Positions 1 to 11,995 of a stretch of 64,000 nucleotides of DNA are shown here, one piece after another. The stretch comes from Calycina herbarum (taxonomy: Eukaryota > Ascomycota > Leotiomycetes > Helotiales > Pezizellaceae). Positions within the stretch are counted from its first letter, which is position 1; every line of letters begins with the position of its first letter. The stretch is from the NCBI GenBank assembly GCA_001414485.1, contig LLEY01000005.1, forward strand, positions 248,001 through 312,000. The letters are read 5' to 3'. The notes under the pieces were generated by a model. That model did not search any database and had not been told where the DNA came from. It was given only the letters and a program-made list of their open reading frames with translations. The position numbers were made by a program, and so were the translations under genes.

Positions 1-496
1 TTTATATAAGGCTCTTTAGAAGTTGTAAACACGATTAAAACGTGTCTTTAACCCTAGTTGTCGTTATATAAATCGATAAGCCTAGAGCTTACTAATACGT
101 TTTCCTCTCTATAATTCGAGAATAAAATTAGCTATATCTTCTATACTAGCTAGCTAAGGTATAAACTCTCTAGAATCTATATTAAGTATATTCTAAACAA
201 TTACTTCTTCTTCTACCTTAGATAATTTAAGGTTTACTAGTCGACGGTCGACTAGAGAAAGGTAGTTGTTTATTCTATAATTAAGTATAGAATAAGATAT
301 TCTATAGATCTTTATAGCTTTCCGTCGACTTAGCTTTTTAGATATTCAAATTACTTTAATAGCTAGAATAACTTTTAATTCTTTAGTAATAATAAACATA
401 GTAGAAGGTTAAAAAAACACGTATTAAAGTTAAAGAGTAGGATTTCAGGAAAATTAATTAGAGTTCTAATATAACCGAGGTTCTGATAAACCACGT
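1..496 (-). mobile_element. pogo/Fot1-like DNA transposon, right end, truncated by window edge
   Basis: The sequence aligns along its length with 20330-20824, the corresponding end of the complete pogo-like element further right, with mostly transition differences. It ends in the same terminal motif (CCACGT on the + strand) followed by TA at 497-498, the expected target duplication. By comparison with the full copy this part would encode the N-terminal half of a DDE_1 transposase on the minus strand. All frames carry stops. The rest lies beyond the window. Identity is about three quarters by eye, so it is a related subfamily rather than the same copy. Confidence 0.75.
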
Positions 497-498
497 TA

Positions 499-1497
499 AT
501 TAACCTTACTAGACTTACTCTTTAGATATATCTTAAATCTACTATTATATAATCTCTATACTTTATTTAGCTAATTAAAGTATTCTAAATTTTAGAGAAT
601 AATCGAATTAAATAAATATTAATTAGATAAGAACCTATACTCTATACTCTTAAACCTTTCTAAACTTTATTTAAATAAAACTTTATTAATATAAATATTT
701 ACGATAATATAATATAGTAGCTGAACTTACTAGACTTACTAATTACTACTATAGAATAATATTATAAGAAGTTAATAAAGTATACTAGATCTATAAAGAG
801 TAGAAAAGTTTATCTAATACTTTAATACTAAGAAGTAGAAATCCTAATAGTTTATTATACTAGATTATAGAATAAGCTTCTTTATAAAAGATTAATCGCT
901 ATATAGTAGTTTAGTCTATTCTTTCTAAAATCTTCGTCTTTTAAGAAACCGAATAATATCTTCTTCGGCGTCGATAACTAGCGGGCTTCGAGAGCTAGTA
1001 ATTCTAATATTACGTTATTTTTAAGGCTCGCTAATTAATCCTCAGACTACGCTAGCTGATAATTAGAAGTTTATAGTCGGAAACGAGAAACTTAGAGTTC
1101 TACTACGAATAGTATTATATACTATAGATTCTGTCTACTTCTTATAAGTATCTGCTTTCTATTTCTCAAATTCAAAAGCATAGTATCTTCGAAGTAATTT
1201 ACTAGCTAATTTCAGTTCGTTCTTCTATCTTATTTAGGAAGTGTTATTAGAGAAGGAACTAACTTAATATATCTAAGGTTAGACGAACTAGGCGGCCTAT
1301 ACGAAAAAGCTTATTATTCTATAATTTTCTCGTCTAATATATTTACTTTTATATATATATTTATTAAACTTTATATCTGATATAGAATTAACTTATTAAG
1401 TAGTCTCTACTTTAGTCTTCTAAGAAGTAAGTCTAGTAAGTTTAATTATAAGATTTTATTATTTAAGAATATTAGAGTAATTAATATAAATTAGTAA
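499..1497. other. unassigned AT-rich remnant between two pogo elements
   Basis: About 1 kb of heavily mutated AT-rich DNA with no open frame and no repeat partner that I could find in the window. It is presumably old transposon sequence into which both flanking pogo-like elements inserted, but I cannot name a family. A slightly more GC-rich patch around 960-1090 has no recognisable product. Confidence 0.5.
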
Positions 1498-1499
1498 TA

Positions 1500-3685
1500 A
1501 CGTGTTTTATAAGCGAGTCGCCTATATAAGCGGGTCGCTTACTTTCCTCGTCGCGTACTATATACTATCTTTAAATTATAATAGCTTAATACTATAACCT
1601 TTAATTACCTTCTTAAGAAGCTAATATTATTTTAGTAACCTAAGAACTCGAAAACAACGCGTTATTAACTAAACGAAGTGTTATAAAGATTTACTATGTT
1701 CCTTAAAAGACTCTCTCTAATCAACGCGCTGAAAAGCTCTTATAACGCGATTACTAGTCTAATTCGAAAAAGCTTATAAAGCTAGAGGAGGAGATAATAG
1801 TTAGATATATATTAGAGTTAGATTCGTAAGAGTTTTCGCTTATAAGAGATATAGTATAAGATATAGCTAATAATCTACTAAGAGAGCGCGACGGAAAGCC
1901 TATAGGTAGGAACTAGCTAGATAACTTTATAAAACGTATATCTAAGTGTTACGGACCTGGCCACCGCCGAGCACGTGACTCGCGTACGGCTGCTCGCCGG
2001 CGTCCGCAAAGCCTGCTATTCCTAGCTTAGCCTAGAACTATTCCTACCTAGACTAGGAACTATTTCTATAAACGGATCGACATTCCTATAACTTATCGAT
2101 TCCTTAGCTATCTCTATATTATAGGACCTCTAGAAGTCTCCTCTTTCCTTCTCTTTTCTTCTATAGCTTTAGATCTTTAATTAAACTACTTCTTACTTCT
2201 CTGATTATTCGCTACACCTGTATATACTATAGGTAAGGATAACTACCAGAGAGCTAGTAGATTAGGTTTGTTATACTAAGCTTAAAACTCGATAGAGTCG
2301 TTTATATAATCGTTAGCGAGCTTTAACTAAAGATCTACGAGTTATTAGCCTATAGTTTACGCTTATATAGTCTATTAAAGAGAAATATAATATTTAAGAT
2401 AAGGATATTTATAACTTTAACAAAAGTAGCTTTATAATAGGAGTTATTTCGTTCTAACTTATTATTATAAGCTTAGAAACGCGTAGGAAGCGAAAGTAAG
2501 TTTAGCTAGGTAATCGTAAGTAGATTATAGTTATTTAAGAAGTTAACGTAATAGAATAGACAATCCCGCTATTTATTATATTCGTAGGCAAAGTACTTAT
2601 TTCTATCTAGTACTAAGATATATATATACTATATAATTAAGTAATTAAGATTAGTAATAATAGCTAGATAAATAACAAGCTTAGAGTTATATAGTTAAAG
2701 TATTTTAACAAGTATATAAAGATATAAAGTATAGAAGAATATCGTTTATTAATTATTAATAGTTATAAAAGCTATAACTCGCTTAAATTCTAGTAACTCT
2801 ATAAAGACTTAAATATTATTACCTTTTATATACCTCTACACTTATCGTATCTACTATAGCCGCTTAATATAGTCTACTTCTTACTATTAAAGTAAGCGTA
2901 TAAAGCTAAGATATTAGGCTTAGCATAGAATTATATTAATTATATTACTAAAGAAACCTTTCTTCTCGTATTTAAAGCAGCTTTTTATAAAGCATTTATA
3001 AAAGATAATATCTACGCGAGTTTTAAAGAGGCTAGGCTAGTTCTATATAGCCTAGAAGCTGTGTTATTAAAGCTTAATTTAAGGCTTTGTACGCTAATAC
3101 TAATAATACTAGAAGATACTTTATAGACACTTAAAACACTAAGTAACGTATACGAAATAATAGCTTAATTAATACTTATTCGAGATCGGATTCAAAGATA
3201 TTAAGACTTATTACCTAGTTCTATTATTCAGTCTCTTAATTAACTCGAAAAAGGCTTAACTAGGGTGATATATAATATAGTATTAATATATAAGAAAATT
3301 ATTAGTCTTTATATAATAACTAAGGCTATAACTAAGTATAAAAGTTGTAAAAGAAAGTATATTAAGAGTTAAGAGATATTAATAGTAGACGACGTAGCTA
3401 ATTTAATTATATCTAAGGAAAATAGTAGCTAGAAATAAGGTAAAGAGTCTAGGAAGAGAGTTTATATAGACAGGTACTATAGCTGTTATAATAAAACTAG
3501 GTATAATTCTTATACTTATTAGGTAGAAATATTAGATATAGAAGATAGCAAAAGTTCTAAAGAATACTAGATAGCTTCTATAGTAATAATAACTTTATAT
3601 AGTGTTAAGTATTTTATATTATAATAACACTAGATTGAAAAAGTAGGCGACTTGCTTATATAGGCGACTCGCTTGTAAAACACGT
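1500..3685 (+). mobile_element. complete pogo/Fot1-like DNA transposon (pogo-B)
   Basis: Terminal inverted repeats of about 47 bp bound the element. The left end starts ACGTGTTTTATAAGCGAGTC and the right end, reverse-complemented, starts ACGTGTTTTACAAGCGAGTC; later differences are mainly transitions. TA flanks both sides (1498-1499 and 3686-3687), the target duplication of the Tc1/mariner-pogo superfamily. The total length of 2,186 bp fits fungal Fot1-group elements. The interior reads as a stop-riddled DDE_1 transposase on the + strand from about 2.28 to 3.57 kb. A short GC-rich island at 1947-2015 stands out from the rest. Confidence 0.85.
2280..3575 (+). pseudogene. degenerate DDE_1 (pogo/Fot1) transposase in pogo-B
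   Basis: Reading through stops in one frame gives the hallmark block YNFNKSSFIIGVI near 2409-2447, which corresponds to the family's YNFDExGFxxG catalytic region with the first Asp changed to Asn. A GNR block follows, then a decayed DGHxSH-like block (INSYKSYNSLKF), then HLSYLL*PLNIVYF, which matches the family's H-S-LQPLDVGCF block. These are the successive landmarks of a cut-and-paste transposase domain. The changes Asp to Asn and Trp/Gln to stop are those expected from RIP. It is certainly non-functional. An N-terminal CENP-B/psq DNA-binding part would lie upstream but is not readable. Confidence 0.8.
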
Positions 3686-4703
3686 TATAACTTCTTTATA
3701 AAGAATAGATAACTATATACCTTTTTTCGCAGATTGAAATTTTTATTCTAAAAAGCTTAATCTCTCTTACTTCCGCTTAATAAGCTAAATTCCTTTTATA
3801 GAGTCTCTCTTAGAAGAGCCTCTGTCCTCGCCTACGCCTCTAAGAAGAGGTATAAGGAGAGAGAGGGTTCGCCTGATTCCTTCTATCTCGAATATCTAAT
3901 AATACTTTGTCTCTAAGACTACTAGAGCTCTTAAACGTGGAGCTATAGCCTAAACCTTCTTTAGAGGGATTAGAGAAGCTATAGACTACTACCTTAGTAC
4001 TGTTCTCGATAGTGCCTCTCTAGAACTCTTACTCTTCCTCTAAGCCTTTTATACTTAAGTAGCTAACCTTAGCCTTTCTTTCTACTAGGTATTTACTAAA
4101 GAGATCTTACCTCTACTTCCTTTAGCTCTTAATACTTACTTAGAGTATAGAGATACCTCTACGCTCTCGTCGACTCTCTCCTTCTCTCTAGGCTCTATAA
4201 GGAAAATTTCATATATATAGATTATAAGGAATACCTTAGCGCCTAAAAATAAAGCTAAAGCTATAAGTATAATAATAATAATAATAATAACTATATTACC
4301 TCTCTCTTCTGCTGCTTTTAAGCTATAGAAGAATAAGAGAATACTAGCTAAATCTAATCTTAGAGTCTTTATCTAACTCTTCTAAGACTCTTCTAATAGG
4401 AACTACTCTACTTAAGCTATCTTCCTTATACTTTATAACCTAAAAATAGGTTATAAAGAGCTAGTATAAGAAGTACTCTTAGTTAAATCTAGTTTTACTA
4501 TTGTCTCTAAAGATAAAGAAGCTCTAGATACTCTTTTAATAATAAAGAGAGCTTATATCTAAACTCTATTTACTATAGCTAAAATAGAGGCCTTATAAGA
4601 CTAGGTAGTATACTATATAATAGGTATACCTCGAAGTATAGAAACTATCTAGATTAGCGAAGAAGAAGTGATTCTTTTAACTATTATCTCTACTATAGCT
4701 AAA

Positions 4704-4837
4704 TGTTGCTGGAATCGCTTAGAATCAGTAACACGTGATCTAGAACATTCTAGAATTATAAATTTGTATATATATACATCCTTTCTCTTCCTCTATTTAA
4801 GAGGTTTGAGGTATAATTCAAAAGCATTTTTGTAATA
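4704..4837 (+). repeat. left LTR of TRIM-like element
   Basis: This 134-bp direct repeat is nearly identical to 5176-5309. It begins TGTTG and ends in a TA that is CA before RIP. CTAAA precedes it. Confidence 0.85.
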
Positions 4838-5175
4838 TAGTAGTAATGCTCGGTTCTATACAAAGTCCTTATAGACTATATAGTAAGAGGGCTGCAAATG
4901 CTGTGTTCTCCCGCAGATCTAGATAAGACTAGAATAGCTAGGTAACCTACGTAATCAAAGCACCTGTACGTATAAGGAGTCGGTCTTCTTATAAAATAAG
5001 AACCGGAGGAACATCCTACCTCTCTAAATACTCGGGTGAAAGACGTATAGTTTACTTATATACCTATGGTTTTCCCCTTCTATTAGAGGTCCACTGGAAT
5101 TTAAAAGAAGGGTTTTTTACTCTAGGGTATCTATCCCTATATACTGATTCAGGGTGTATACTGATTCAGGGGGAG

Positions 5176-5309
5176 TGTTGCTGGAATCGCTTAGAATCAG
5201 TAACACGTGATCTAGAACATTCTAGAATTGTAAATTTGTATATATATACATCCTTTCTCTTCCTCTATTTAAGAGGTTTAAGATATAATTCAAAAGCATT
5301 TTTATAATA
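5176..5309 (+). repeat. right LTR of TRIM-like element
   Basis: This is the 134-bp partner of 4704-4837. The purine tract CAGGGGGAG precedes it and CTAAA follows it. Just upstream, ATACTGATTCAGGG occurs twice in tandem (about 5150-5173). Confidence 0.85.
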
Positions 5310-8096
5310 CTAAAGTAGTAGCTATAGTAATAAAGAAACGAATTAGAATAGTACTTATAAAAGTTAATATAGCTGCTAGCTCTCTCTTAAACGAGCTATT
5401 TTATACTATCTAGATCGCCTTTTTTAAGAAAGAGGATATAAGAGGTCTTTCTACTATCTTAGATATAACGTTACTCTTAAGTAGTAGAGCCTTTCTTAAG
5501 CGTCTCTCTAAAGTCTCTACTATAATTTAATACTTAAAGTACTAGAAGTAGTATAACTTATAAAACTACGGTAAAAATCAACGATACTACTTATATAGTA
5601 GTATAAAATACTTAGAAGCCTTCTACCTAAGGTATATAAAGCACTCTTAATATAAATTAAAATACTTATACTATAACAGCTCTTATACCTTAGACAACTC
5701 TATATACTAACTCTAGCTAAAAGCCTTTAGACCCCTGCCTTTAATAGAGAATAAGAGATCTATATAATAAGTATATAATAAGATTCGCCTAAGAAAAGAG
5801 GAAGACTTACTCTATAGTAACGTAGATACTGAAATAAGCTATTCTACTACTCCTACCCTCCTCTTAAACTTACTATAACTAAGTAAAGAGGCTTCTACAA
5901 GTGCTTCTTTCTTGCTTTCAAACCCCTCTTCTTAACTAGGGAGCCTAGACCCTTACCTCTCTCCTCTATAAGTAGATAAGAACCTTTTAAGTAATACTGT
6001 CTTTAAGTCTTATAAATTAACATATATAAGTCTAGTAAGTACTAAGAGCTAGTACTCTAACTAGCCTACTCTAGACGAATAGATATAGTTCTTATCTAAG
6101 AACTATATATCTACTAAAAGGAGATTAACTATTAAATTATAAGATAATACCTAAACTATACCTGTTTTATATCTATATACGACTAGAACGTTAACTTTCC
6201 TAGAGTCTTTACTTTTATACGAAAGAGAGCGGAGATTCTCTTAAGTTAATAATTACTGACTATACTCTTGTTTAAATACTAAGACCTTATTTATATTAAG
6301 ATCACTTCTTTTTAAAGCTCTCTGCTTTATATACTTAATATATATAACGCCTCTCTAGGTGCTAAGAGAGTAGGAGAGGCTATTAACTATATTCTTAGCT
6401 TAGTATATATCCTTATAACTAATACTCTAATAGCTAGCGACTTTAACTTAAAGAGCTAACTCTAGTAGCTAGACTTTCTAGGGTAGGAAAGTACATAGTC
6501 CTTCTTACTTATTAACTAGATAGAGGACAGAGGGCTATAGCTCTCTACCTCTTCTAGTATACGAACTTATAACCTTAGTAATACTCTTGATCTAGCCTTC
6601 TACTCTAATAACCTCTACTAGAGAGAGGCTACTACTAAGGTTAACTTTATATTTAAGTATAGCTCTAACTACTTCCTACTTCTTACTCGACTTCTATATA
6701 TAGGAAACTTAACTATAAAGGACCCCTCTTTTAAGCTTAGCTCTTTTAACGTTAAAACCTTTAAGACAACTCTTTAAGAAAAGCTTAAAACTTAATAGCT
6801 TTATAAACTTATAGAGTAACCAGACTCGGACTTGCTAGAGGCCCTAGTAGGATTTATTACTAAGAGTATATATAGTATATATCTTAGTAGCGCTAAGCAA
6901 GGGCTCGGACACGGGTTTAGACACTCTTAGTAGAATAAGGAGTACTAGATAGTAGCTACTAAGATAAGGCAGGTACAAAGGCTTAACGTAAGCGTATAAG
7001 CTTTAAAGACTCTTTATAAGAATCTAAGGTAGGAAATCTAGAAGGTAAAGAGAGAATACTTCTATACTCTAGTTAATAAAGCTATAAAGAGTAAAGATAT
7101 ATTTAAAATCTATAAGTAGTACTAGAGCACTAGAATCTATAAGTTTCCCTCTCTAAAAGACTTAGTAGACTAACTAGGCTTCTCTACCTAAGAAAAGTAG
7201 AAGATTCTAGTATAAGAGCTACTTATAAATAAGGCTGAAGTTAGAGATATTCTATTTAATACTCTAACTACCTCTACTTAGTCCTTTCTCTAGGTAGTTC
7301 TTATACTATATAAGGTTAAGGAATTAATCCTTAGAAAAGCTTCTACTATATTAAGAGAAGATAAGCTAGTAATAGGAGTTCTTAAAACAGCTTAGTTATA
7401 GATCTTATATCTTGTTCTCTCTTTATTCAAAGGCTATATAGAGGTAGGTTTCTATCTAAAGATCTTTTATACTACTATTATTACTATTATTCTAAAGCCT
7501 AATAAGAAAGATAAGTCGTTCTTTTAAGTATATTACCTAATTACCTTACTCTTAGTCTTTAGAAAGAGGCTTAAAAGGCTTCTTATAAAGAGAGCCTCTT
7601 AGATAGTTATTAAGTACTCTATTCTAGAGTAAAACTAGTTTAGAGCTCTTCTCTTAAGAGCTACTATAGACCTTACTATCTATCTTACCTTCGATATTAA
7701 GTTAGCTCTTATAGATAAATAAGAAGCCTCTCTTCTTATACTTAATATTAAAGAGGCCTTTAATATAGTACTTCCTAGTTATCTAATTAAAAGGCTAAGA
7801 GAGTAAGGTTAGCTAGATTACTTTATTAAATAGGCTACTTCTTTCTTAACTAATAGACTAGTGAAAGTAAAACTAGATAAGGAAATAGGAGTATCTACCT
7901 CGCTTTAATATAAGCTTCTTTAAAGCTTGTCTATCTTACCTATTCTCTTTATACTTTATATCTAGCTCCTCTTTAGCTTAGAGAATAGCTCTCTTCTAGT
8001 ATTATAGAGATCCGGTTATATAGACGATATTAGATTACTTACTTTTAGACTCTTAAAAGCAGGGAATATTAAAGCTCTTATAGAGTAGGTAGCTAG

Positions 8097-8328
8097 TATT
8101 ACGATCTATATCTGAAGGCAAAGACATAAGAGTATATATATATATATTCGAGAATTTAAAGCTATAGTTCTAAGAACAAGAGAATACGGAATATATACTC
8201 TACGAAAAAGAGGTATTCCTACTAACTATAAAGAGCTTTTAATCTTATTATAAATCCGTCTAAGCGTTACAGCTCTAACGGTCACGTATAGGACTAAGAA
8301 TCACGTGTTATAGACCAGCGCTATAATA
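8097..8328 (-). repeat. 3' LTR of gypsy-1
   Basis: This 232-bp LTR is matched base for base in length by 22547-22778. It carries more C-to-T/G-to-A changes than its partner: where the other copy has CCGTAACA at the end, this one has CTATAATA. Confidence 0.85.
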
Positions 8329-8339
8329 TTACCCTCTCT

Positions 8340-10826
8340 TTTAGAAAAAGCTTATCTGTAAGCTTTGTATTATAACTGAATCGTCTATTAGATAATCGTA
8401 ATCGTCTATTCCGTCTTCCTACGCTTATATCTAGCTTTATAAAGCCCTTAGCAGACTAGCGCGAGCTAGATTAGTAAGGTAAAAATCGTGTAATTTATAT
8501 AAGTAATACTTAAAATTCGAGGCCAGATACTACTATAGATTAGAGTTATAGCCTAACTATTAAACCTTATATTAGAGCTTTTTATAAACTGCTTTTATAG
8601 CTAAGACTTCTTCTACTTCCTACTCTTCCTAATCTATAACCTATATTAGCAGAGGTGGTTCGTTTACCTATCTAGGTAATAGATATATAACAGCTTTATA
8701 GAGTAGTAACAGGTAGAATACAGGGTATATACAGAAGTGGTCTAGTAGTTTAAGCTAGAAAGAGTGTTCTTCGTAGGCTATAATCTAGAACAGACCCTCG
8801 TTTTGTCTATCTAGCTTATAGCTCAGCTAGTCTATCTTCTAATTATAAGTTAATACTTAAACAAAGTCGTCTATATTAAAGTCTACCGCTCTTCGAATCC
8901 GGTTCGCGAACCTTATATAGTAGTCTTATACTTTACTAACTAATTCCTTTACTATAGTCTAAGTATTATATATTCTTTATATAAGTACCTCTACATCGGT
9001 CTAGTTAAGATGTTCGTAGACTGTTACAGATTTATCTAGACAGTTCTAATCGAAGAATATAGTAGCTACGTATCCGTTAATTACTTTAAAAGACGAGAGC
9101 TTATCTAGACTCTCGTATAGAAGCGTAAGCTAAGCGTAGTCTAGAATAGAGACAAGTTCGCTCTAGTTATCCTAATAGTAACTAATAAAAGGCTATAGGC
9201 GTTAATTAATCTATTAGTTTATAATTTCAGTTTATCTATTAGTTTATAAGTAGAAAGTAGTAGATAACTTAAGCTTTATACTAAGGATTCTATAGAATTT
9301 AGACTAGAAAGAAGAAATAAACTATAGTCTATAGTCTAAAACAATGCTTTATAGATAGCCGTAGGTTCAATAGATCTATATAATATATATTCGAGCTATA
9401 TCTTAGGCTATAACTGTCTTTAGACAGGGGATCGAGACCGATTACTTAGTTAGGCGATCTATAACTACCTATAAGGTATCGTAACCTTGTTTATCAGTAG
9501 GGAAAGACTTATAGTCTATAGTAATATACTATTAGAGACGTTCTAGAACTAGTAATAGGTATAAAAACCTAGGTTTATAGTCGCGAGGAACTATAGTACG
9601 TCGACAGTCTCCGTAGTTACTAATATAGGTTTCTATAGACGTTTGTAAACCTTTCTACTAGTATCTATAAGCGAGGATAGCTACCGTCTTTATCTGTTTA
9701 AAGTAAGCTGTAGATACTTATACGTAAGCTTTATAGATTAGGTCCGTTCGTAAGATATCTTAATTAGGAACTACGAGTCTCTTTTACTAAAGAAGTAAGC
9801 TGTTCTCTATTATCTAGTTTTAGTACCCGTAGGTAGCTTTTATTCAGTTATCTTCTAAGTTCGAAGAGTTATAGTTAGTAGTAAGTAACTAGTCGATAAG
9901 GTTAAGTAAAGGTTCTAAGATAACTAGGGCTAACGTTATAGGAGGTTCTAATCGAGTAGTAATACGTAGATCTAACTAATTAGATATAAGTAAGGTTTAT
10001 TATCTTATAGATGCTTTTAGGTCGTTCTATAGGTTAACGTCTTAGTCTCGGCGTATTAGCGTATCCGTTTTCTCGTTCTACTTACTAGATTAAAATATAA
10101 TTATAAAATAGAACTCTAATAGAAACTCTACCTATCTCGCTTACCGCTAGTTTAAGGTTTTAGAGGTTATAAAGTACTCTAAAGCCTTATAATCGGTGAA
10201 GACCTTAATTTAGGAGCTAGTCTAAGTAAGATCTGCTCGCTATTATCTAAAAGAGTGTATAATAGCTAATATCTCCTTATCGTAGATTTGGTAGTTTAGC
10301 TCGACGAGGTTCATCGTCTTTGAGAAGTAGCTTATAGGTCTCTATAGTTCGGTTTCGGATATACGTTATAATATTATAGTTATAACTACTCTATTAGAAG
10401 CGTTAGTCTTAACCATAGTCTCTAAATCGGCTATAAAGTGGTATAAGAGAAGAGTAGTAACTAAAGCTTCTTTTAACGTATTAAAAGCCTTCTTATATTC
10501 TAAGTCGAACTTAAACAGTACTTCCTTATCTATAAGATAGTTTAGTAGACGAGTAATCTATCTATAATCTCGAATAAAACGTTAGTAGAAGTTATAAAAA
10601 CCTAAGAAGGACTAGATACTCTTAATAGTATTAGAATATTTCTAGGAAACGATTACTAAGATCTTCTCTAGGTCGACTTCGATTCCGTCTATAGAGATAA
10701 TAAAACTAAGGTACTTCGTATAAGTAATATAGAACTCTGTCTTCTTAATATCTACTTATAGCCTAGCTTTACAGAGCTATTTTAAGACCTTATAAACGTG
10801 TTTAACGTGTTCAAGCTTATTATTAG
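8340..10826 (-). pseudogene. gypsy-1 pol, C-terminal part (RT end, RNase H, integrase), degenerate
   Basis: Minus-strand translation starting at the gypsy-2 insertion reads YSNNKLEHVKHVYKVLK, the sequence normally following the YLDD box of Ty3/gypsy reverse transcriptases. It continues through FLGFYNFYQRFIRDY (RT thumb, near 10.6 kb), LVELNYQIYDKEILAIIHSF (RNase H, near 10.25 kb) and VVIDRLTK (integrase core, near 9.5 kb). Stops (mostly TAG/TAA from TGG/CAG-type codons) punctuate every block. The frame is continuous with 17613-18961 once gypsy-2 is removed. Confidence 0.8.
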
Positions 10827-10831
10827 AGTAT

Positions 10832-11295
10832 TATAACGAAACTCTAACGAACTAAACAAAGATAACTAAGTCTCGAAGGTTAGTATATAGTAAGAAGTAT
10901 AAATACGCTAGGTTGTTCACTTAGAAGTGAACTCGTTACTTATATTAAAGATGTTAAATAAGATAATAAGATTAATAACTAAAGTTAAGTACGAAGCTCC
11001 TATCTAATAGCAGACGTGCTAGTCTTATATAGAACCTTCGTTTCCTAAGTACGTCGCTTACATCGCTTACGTTGCTTACGTCGCTTGCGATTAAGACGAT
11101 TAGAGCGATGTAGGCGATCACGTTACATAACCCTATGTGACTTCTAATATTACTATAATAGTAAGATCCTGAAATCCCTAATATCCTTTTATATTACTGA
11201 TTTCCTTCTATATTACTTTCCTTTCCTAGATATTATACCTTATCTTATTAGAACGTTGTCTAGACTACTTACTATATATACTGTAATTTATAACA
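10832..11295 (-). repeat. 3' LTR of gypsy-2
   Basis: This 464-bp LTR runs from TATAACGAAACTC (TGTAACG before RIP) to TTATAACA. It is the direct repeat of 17144-17607, and differences are almost all transitions. AGTAT precedes it. Confidence 0.9.
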
Positions 11296-11439
11296 CTATC
11301 CCCTTCTTAGACTAGCGTGTCCCTATACTTAAGTATAGCCTAAGAAATATTATTAAGAGGCTAGCAGCCTCCCTAGTTTCTATTATATCGTTAACACCTC
11401 TCTTAAAAGACAAGCTTAAATAATATAGGACTCTTAACG

Positions 11440-11995
11440 CCCTTTGAATTAAACGTTTAAGACGTAAAATGATTCCTTATATTTGTTATATAAATACGAA
11501 AACCAGTTATTAATATATTAGCGTTCTTAGTAGTTCTAAGTATTCCGAGTATACTAGGAAGAGTAAATCTTATAATATTAAGTTATAAAATCGAATACTC
11601 TTAATTTTTAAGTAGGAATCTATCGATGCCTAGAAGCGGAGGTTATAGTAGGAGGAAGAGATAGCTTATAAGATTTAAGAAGAAGCTATATAGAAGATCC
11701 TTCGTCTACGAAAACAATAACGCTTTCTTATAGAGCGGGAGTAAGAGATGCTCTGTCGTAGTCTTACTAACTTATAAGAACTTGATAAAGCTGATAAAAA
11801 AGAAAGAGTAGAGAAAGAGAAAGAAGAGAGGGAATTAGAGGTCGCCTAGCTAGCGGCCCCCTCTTCTTCTAGCGACCTCGCTTTTGTTACTAAGCTAACT
11901 CTTGATTCGGCTTTTCTTAAGGCTTTCTCTTCTAACTATAAGATGTAGGTAACCCTAGGTTTTGGTAGTAGAACTTCCGTAGTTCCTCTAGGTAA
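11440..11995 (+). pseudogene. degenerate antisense ORF inside gypsy-2
   Basis: This stretch reads on the + strand, opposite to gag-pol, in the 3' region between the chromodomain and the 3' LTR. Read through stops it gives IPYICYI, then a segment where several Tyr codons could be former Cys. A charged coiled-coil segment follows with KILRLRKQ, RFLIEREQEM and SLTNLQELDKADKKERVEKE, then a Ser/Ala-rich tail. The layout (Cys motif, then a helix rich in LRKQxRFL) resembles hypothetical proteins I associate with helotialean genomes. I cannot name a function. It could instead be an old, separately inserted gene fragment. Frame conservation over about 110 codons argues against chance. Confidence 0.45.

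Larger units (their letters stand above)
4704..5309 (+). mobile_element. TRIM-like miniature LTR retroelement
   Basis: Two direct repeats of exactly 134 bp (4704-4837 and 5176-5309) start TGTTGCTGGAATCGC and end TAATA (TAACA after RIP). They flank only 338 bp of non-coding interior. A polypurine stretch CAGGGGGAG directly precedes the right repeat. A perfect 5-bp target duplication CTAAA lies at 4699-4703 and 5310-5314. The size and lack of coding capacity match terminal-repeat retrotransposons in miniature. The PPT-LTR junction resembles Copia-type elements, and an internally deleted Copia element is the alternative. The two LTRs differ at only a handful of sites, all A/G transitions. The element is much less RIP-damaged than the LINE around it. 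Confidence 0.85.
3690..8096 (+). mobile_element. LINE (Tad-like non-LTR retrotransposon), 5' portion
   Basis: This is the first part of a + strand non-LTR retrotransposon cut in two by gypsy-1. Read through stops, 6.3-6.7 kb resembles an AP-type endonuclease (ASDFNLKS, matching GDFNLHH). From about 7.42 to 8.09 kb it is a non-LTR reverse transcriptase, with an ILNIKEAFNIVLPSYLIKRL block and the catalytic GYIDDI (family F/GYADD) near 8014-8031. The frame breaks at 8096 and resumes at 22784. The 5' end is not defined by any terminal signal. I place it just right of the pogo-B target site as an upper limit. A TRIM-like element sits inside at 4704-5309. Confidence 0.75.

Noticed and set aside
8097..8328. 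Reading the 8.1-8.3 kb repeat as the continuing LINE coding region
   Set aside because: A frame seems to continue past 8097, but the same 232 bp occur at 22547-22778 with GCTAG duplicated outside both, and the LINE frame resumes at 22784. It is therefore an LTR.
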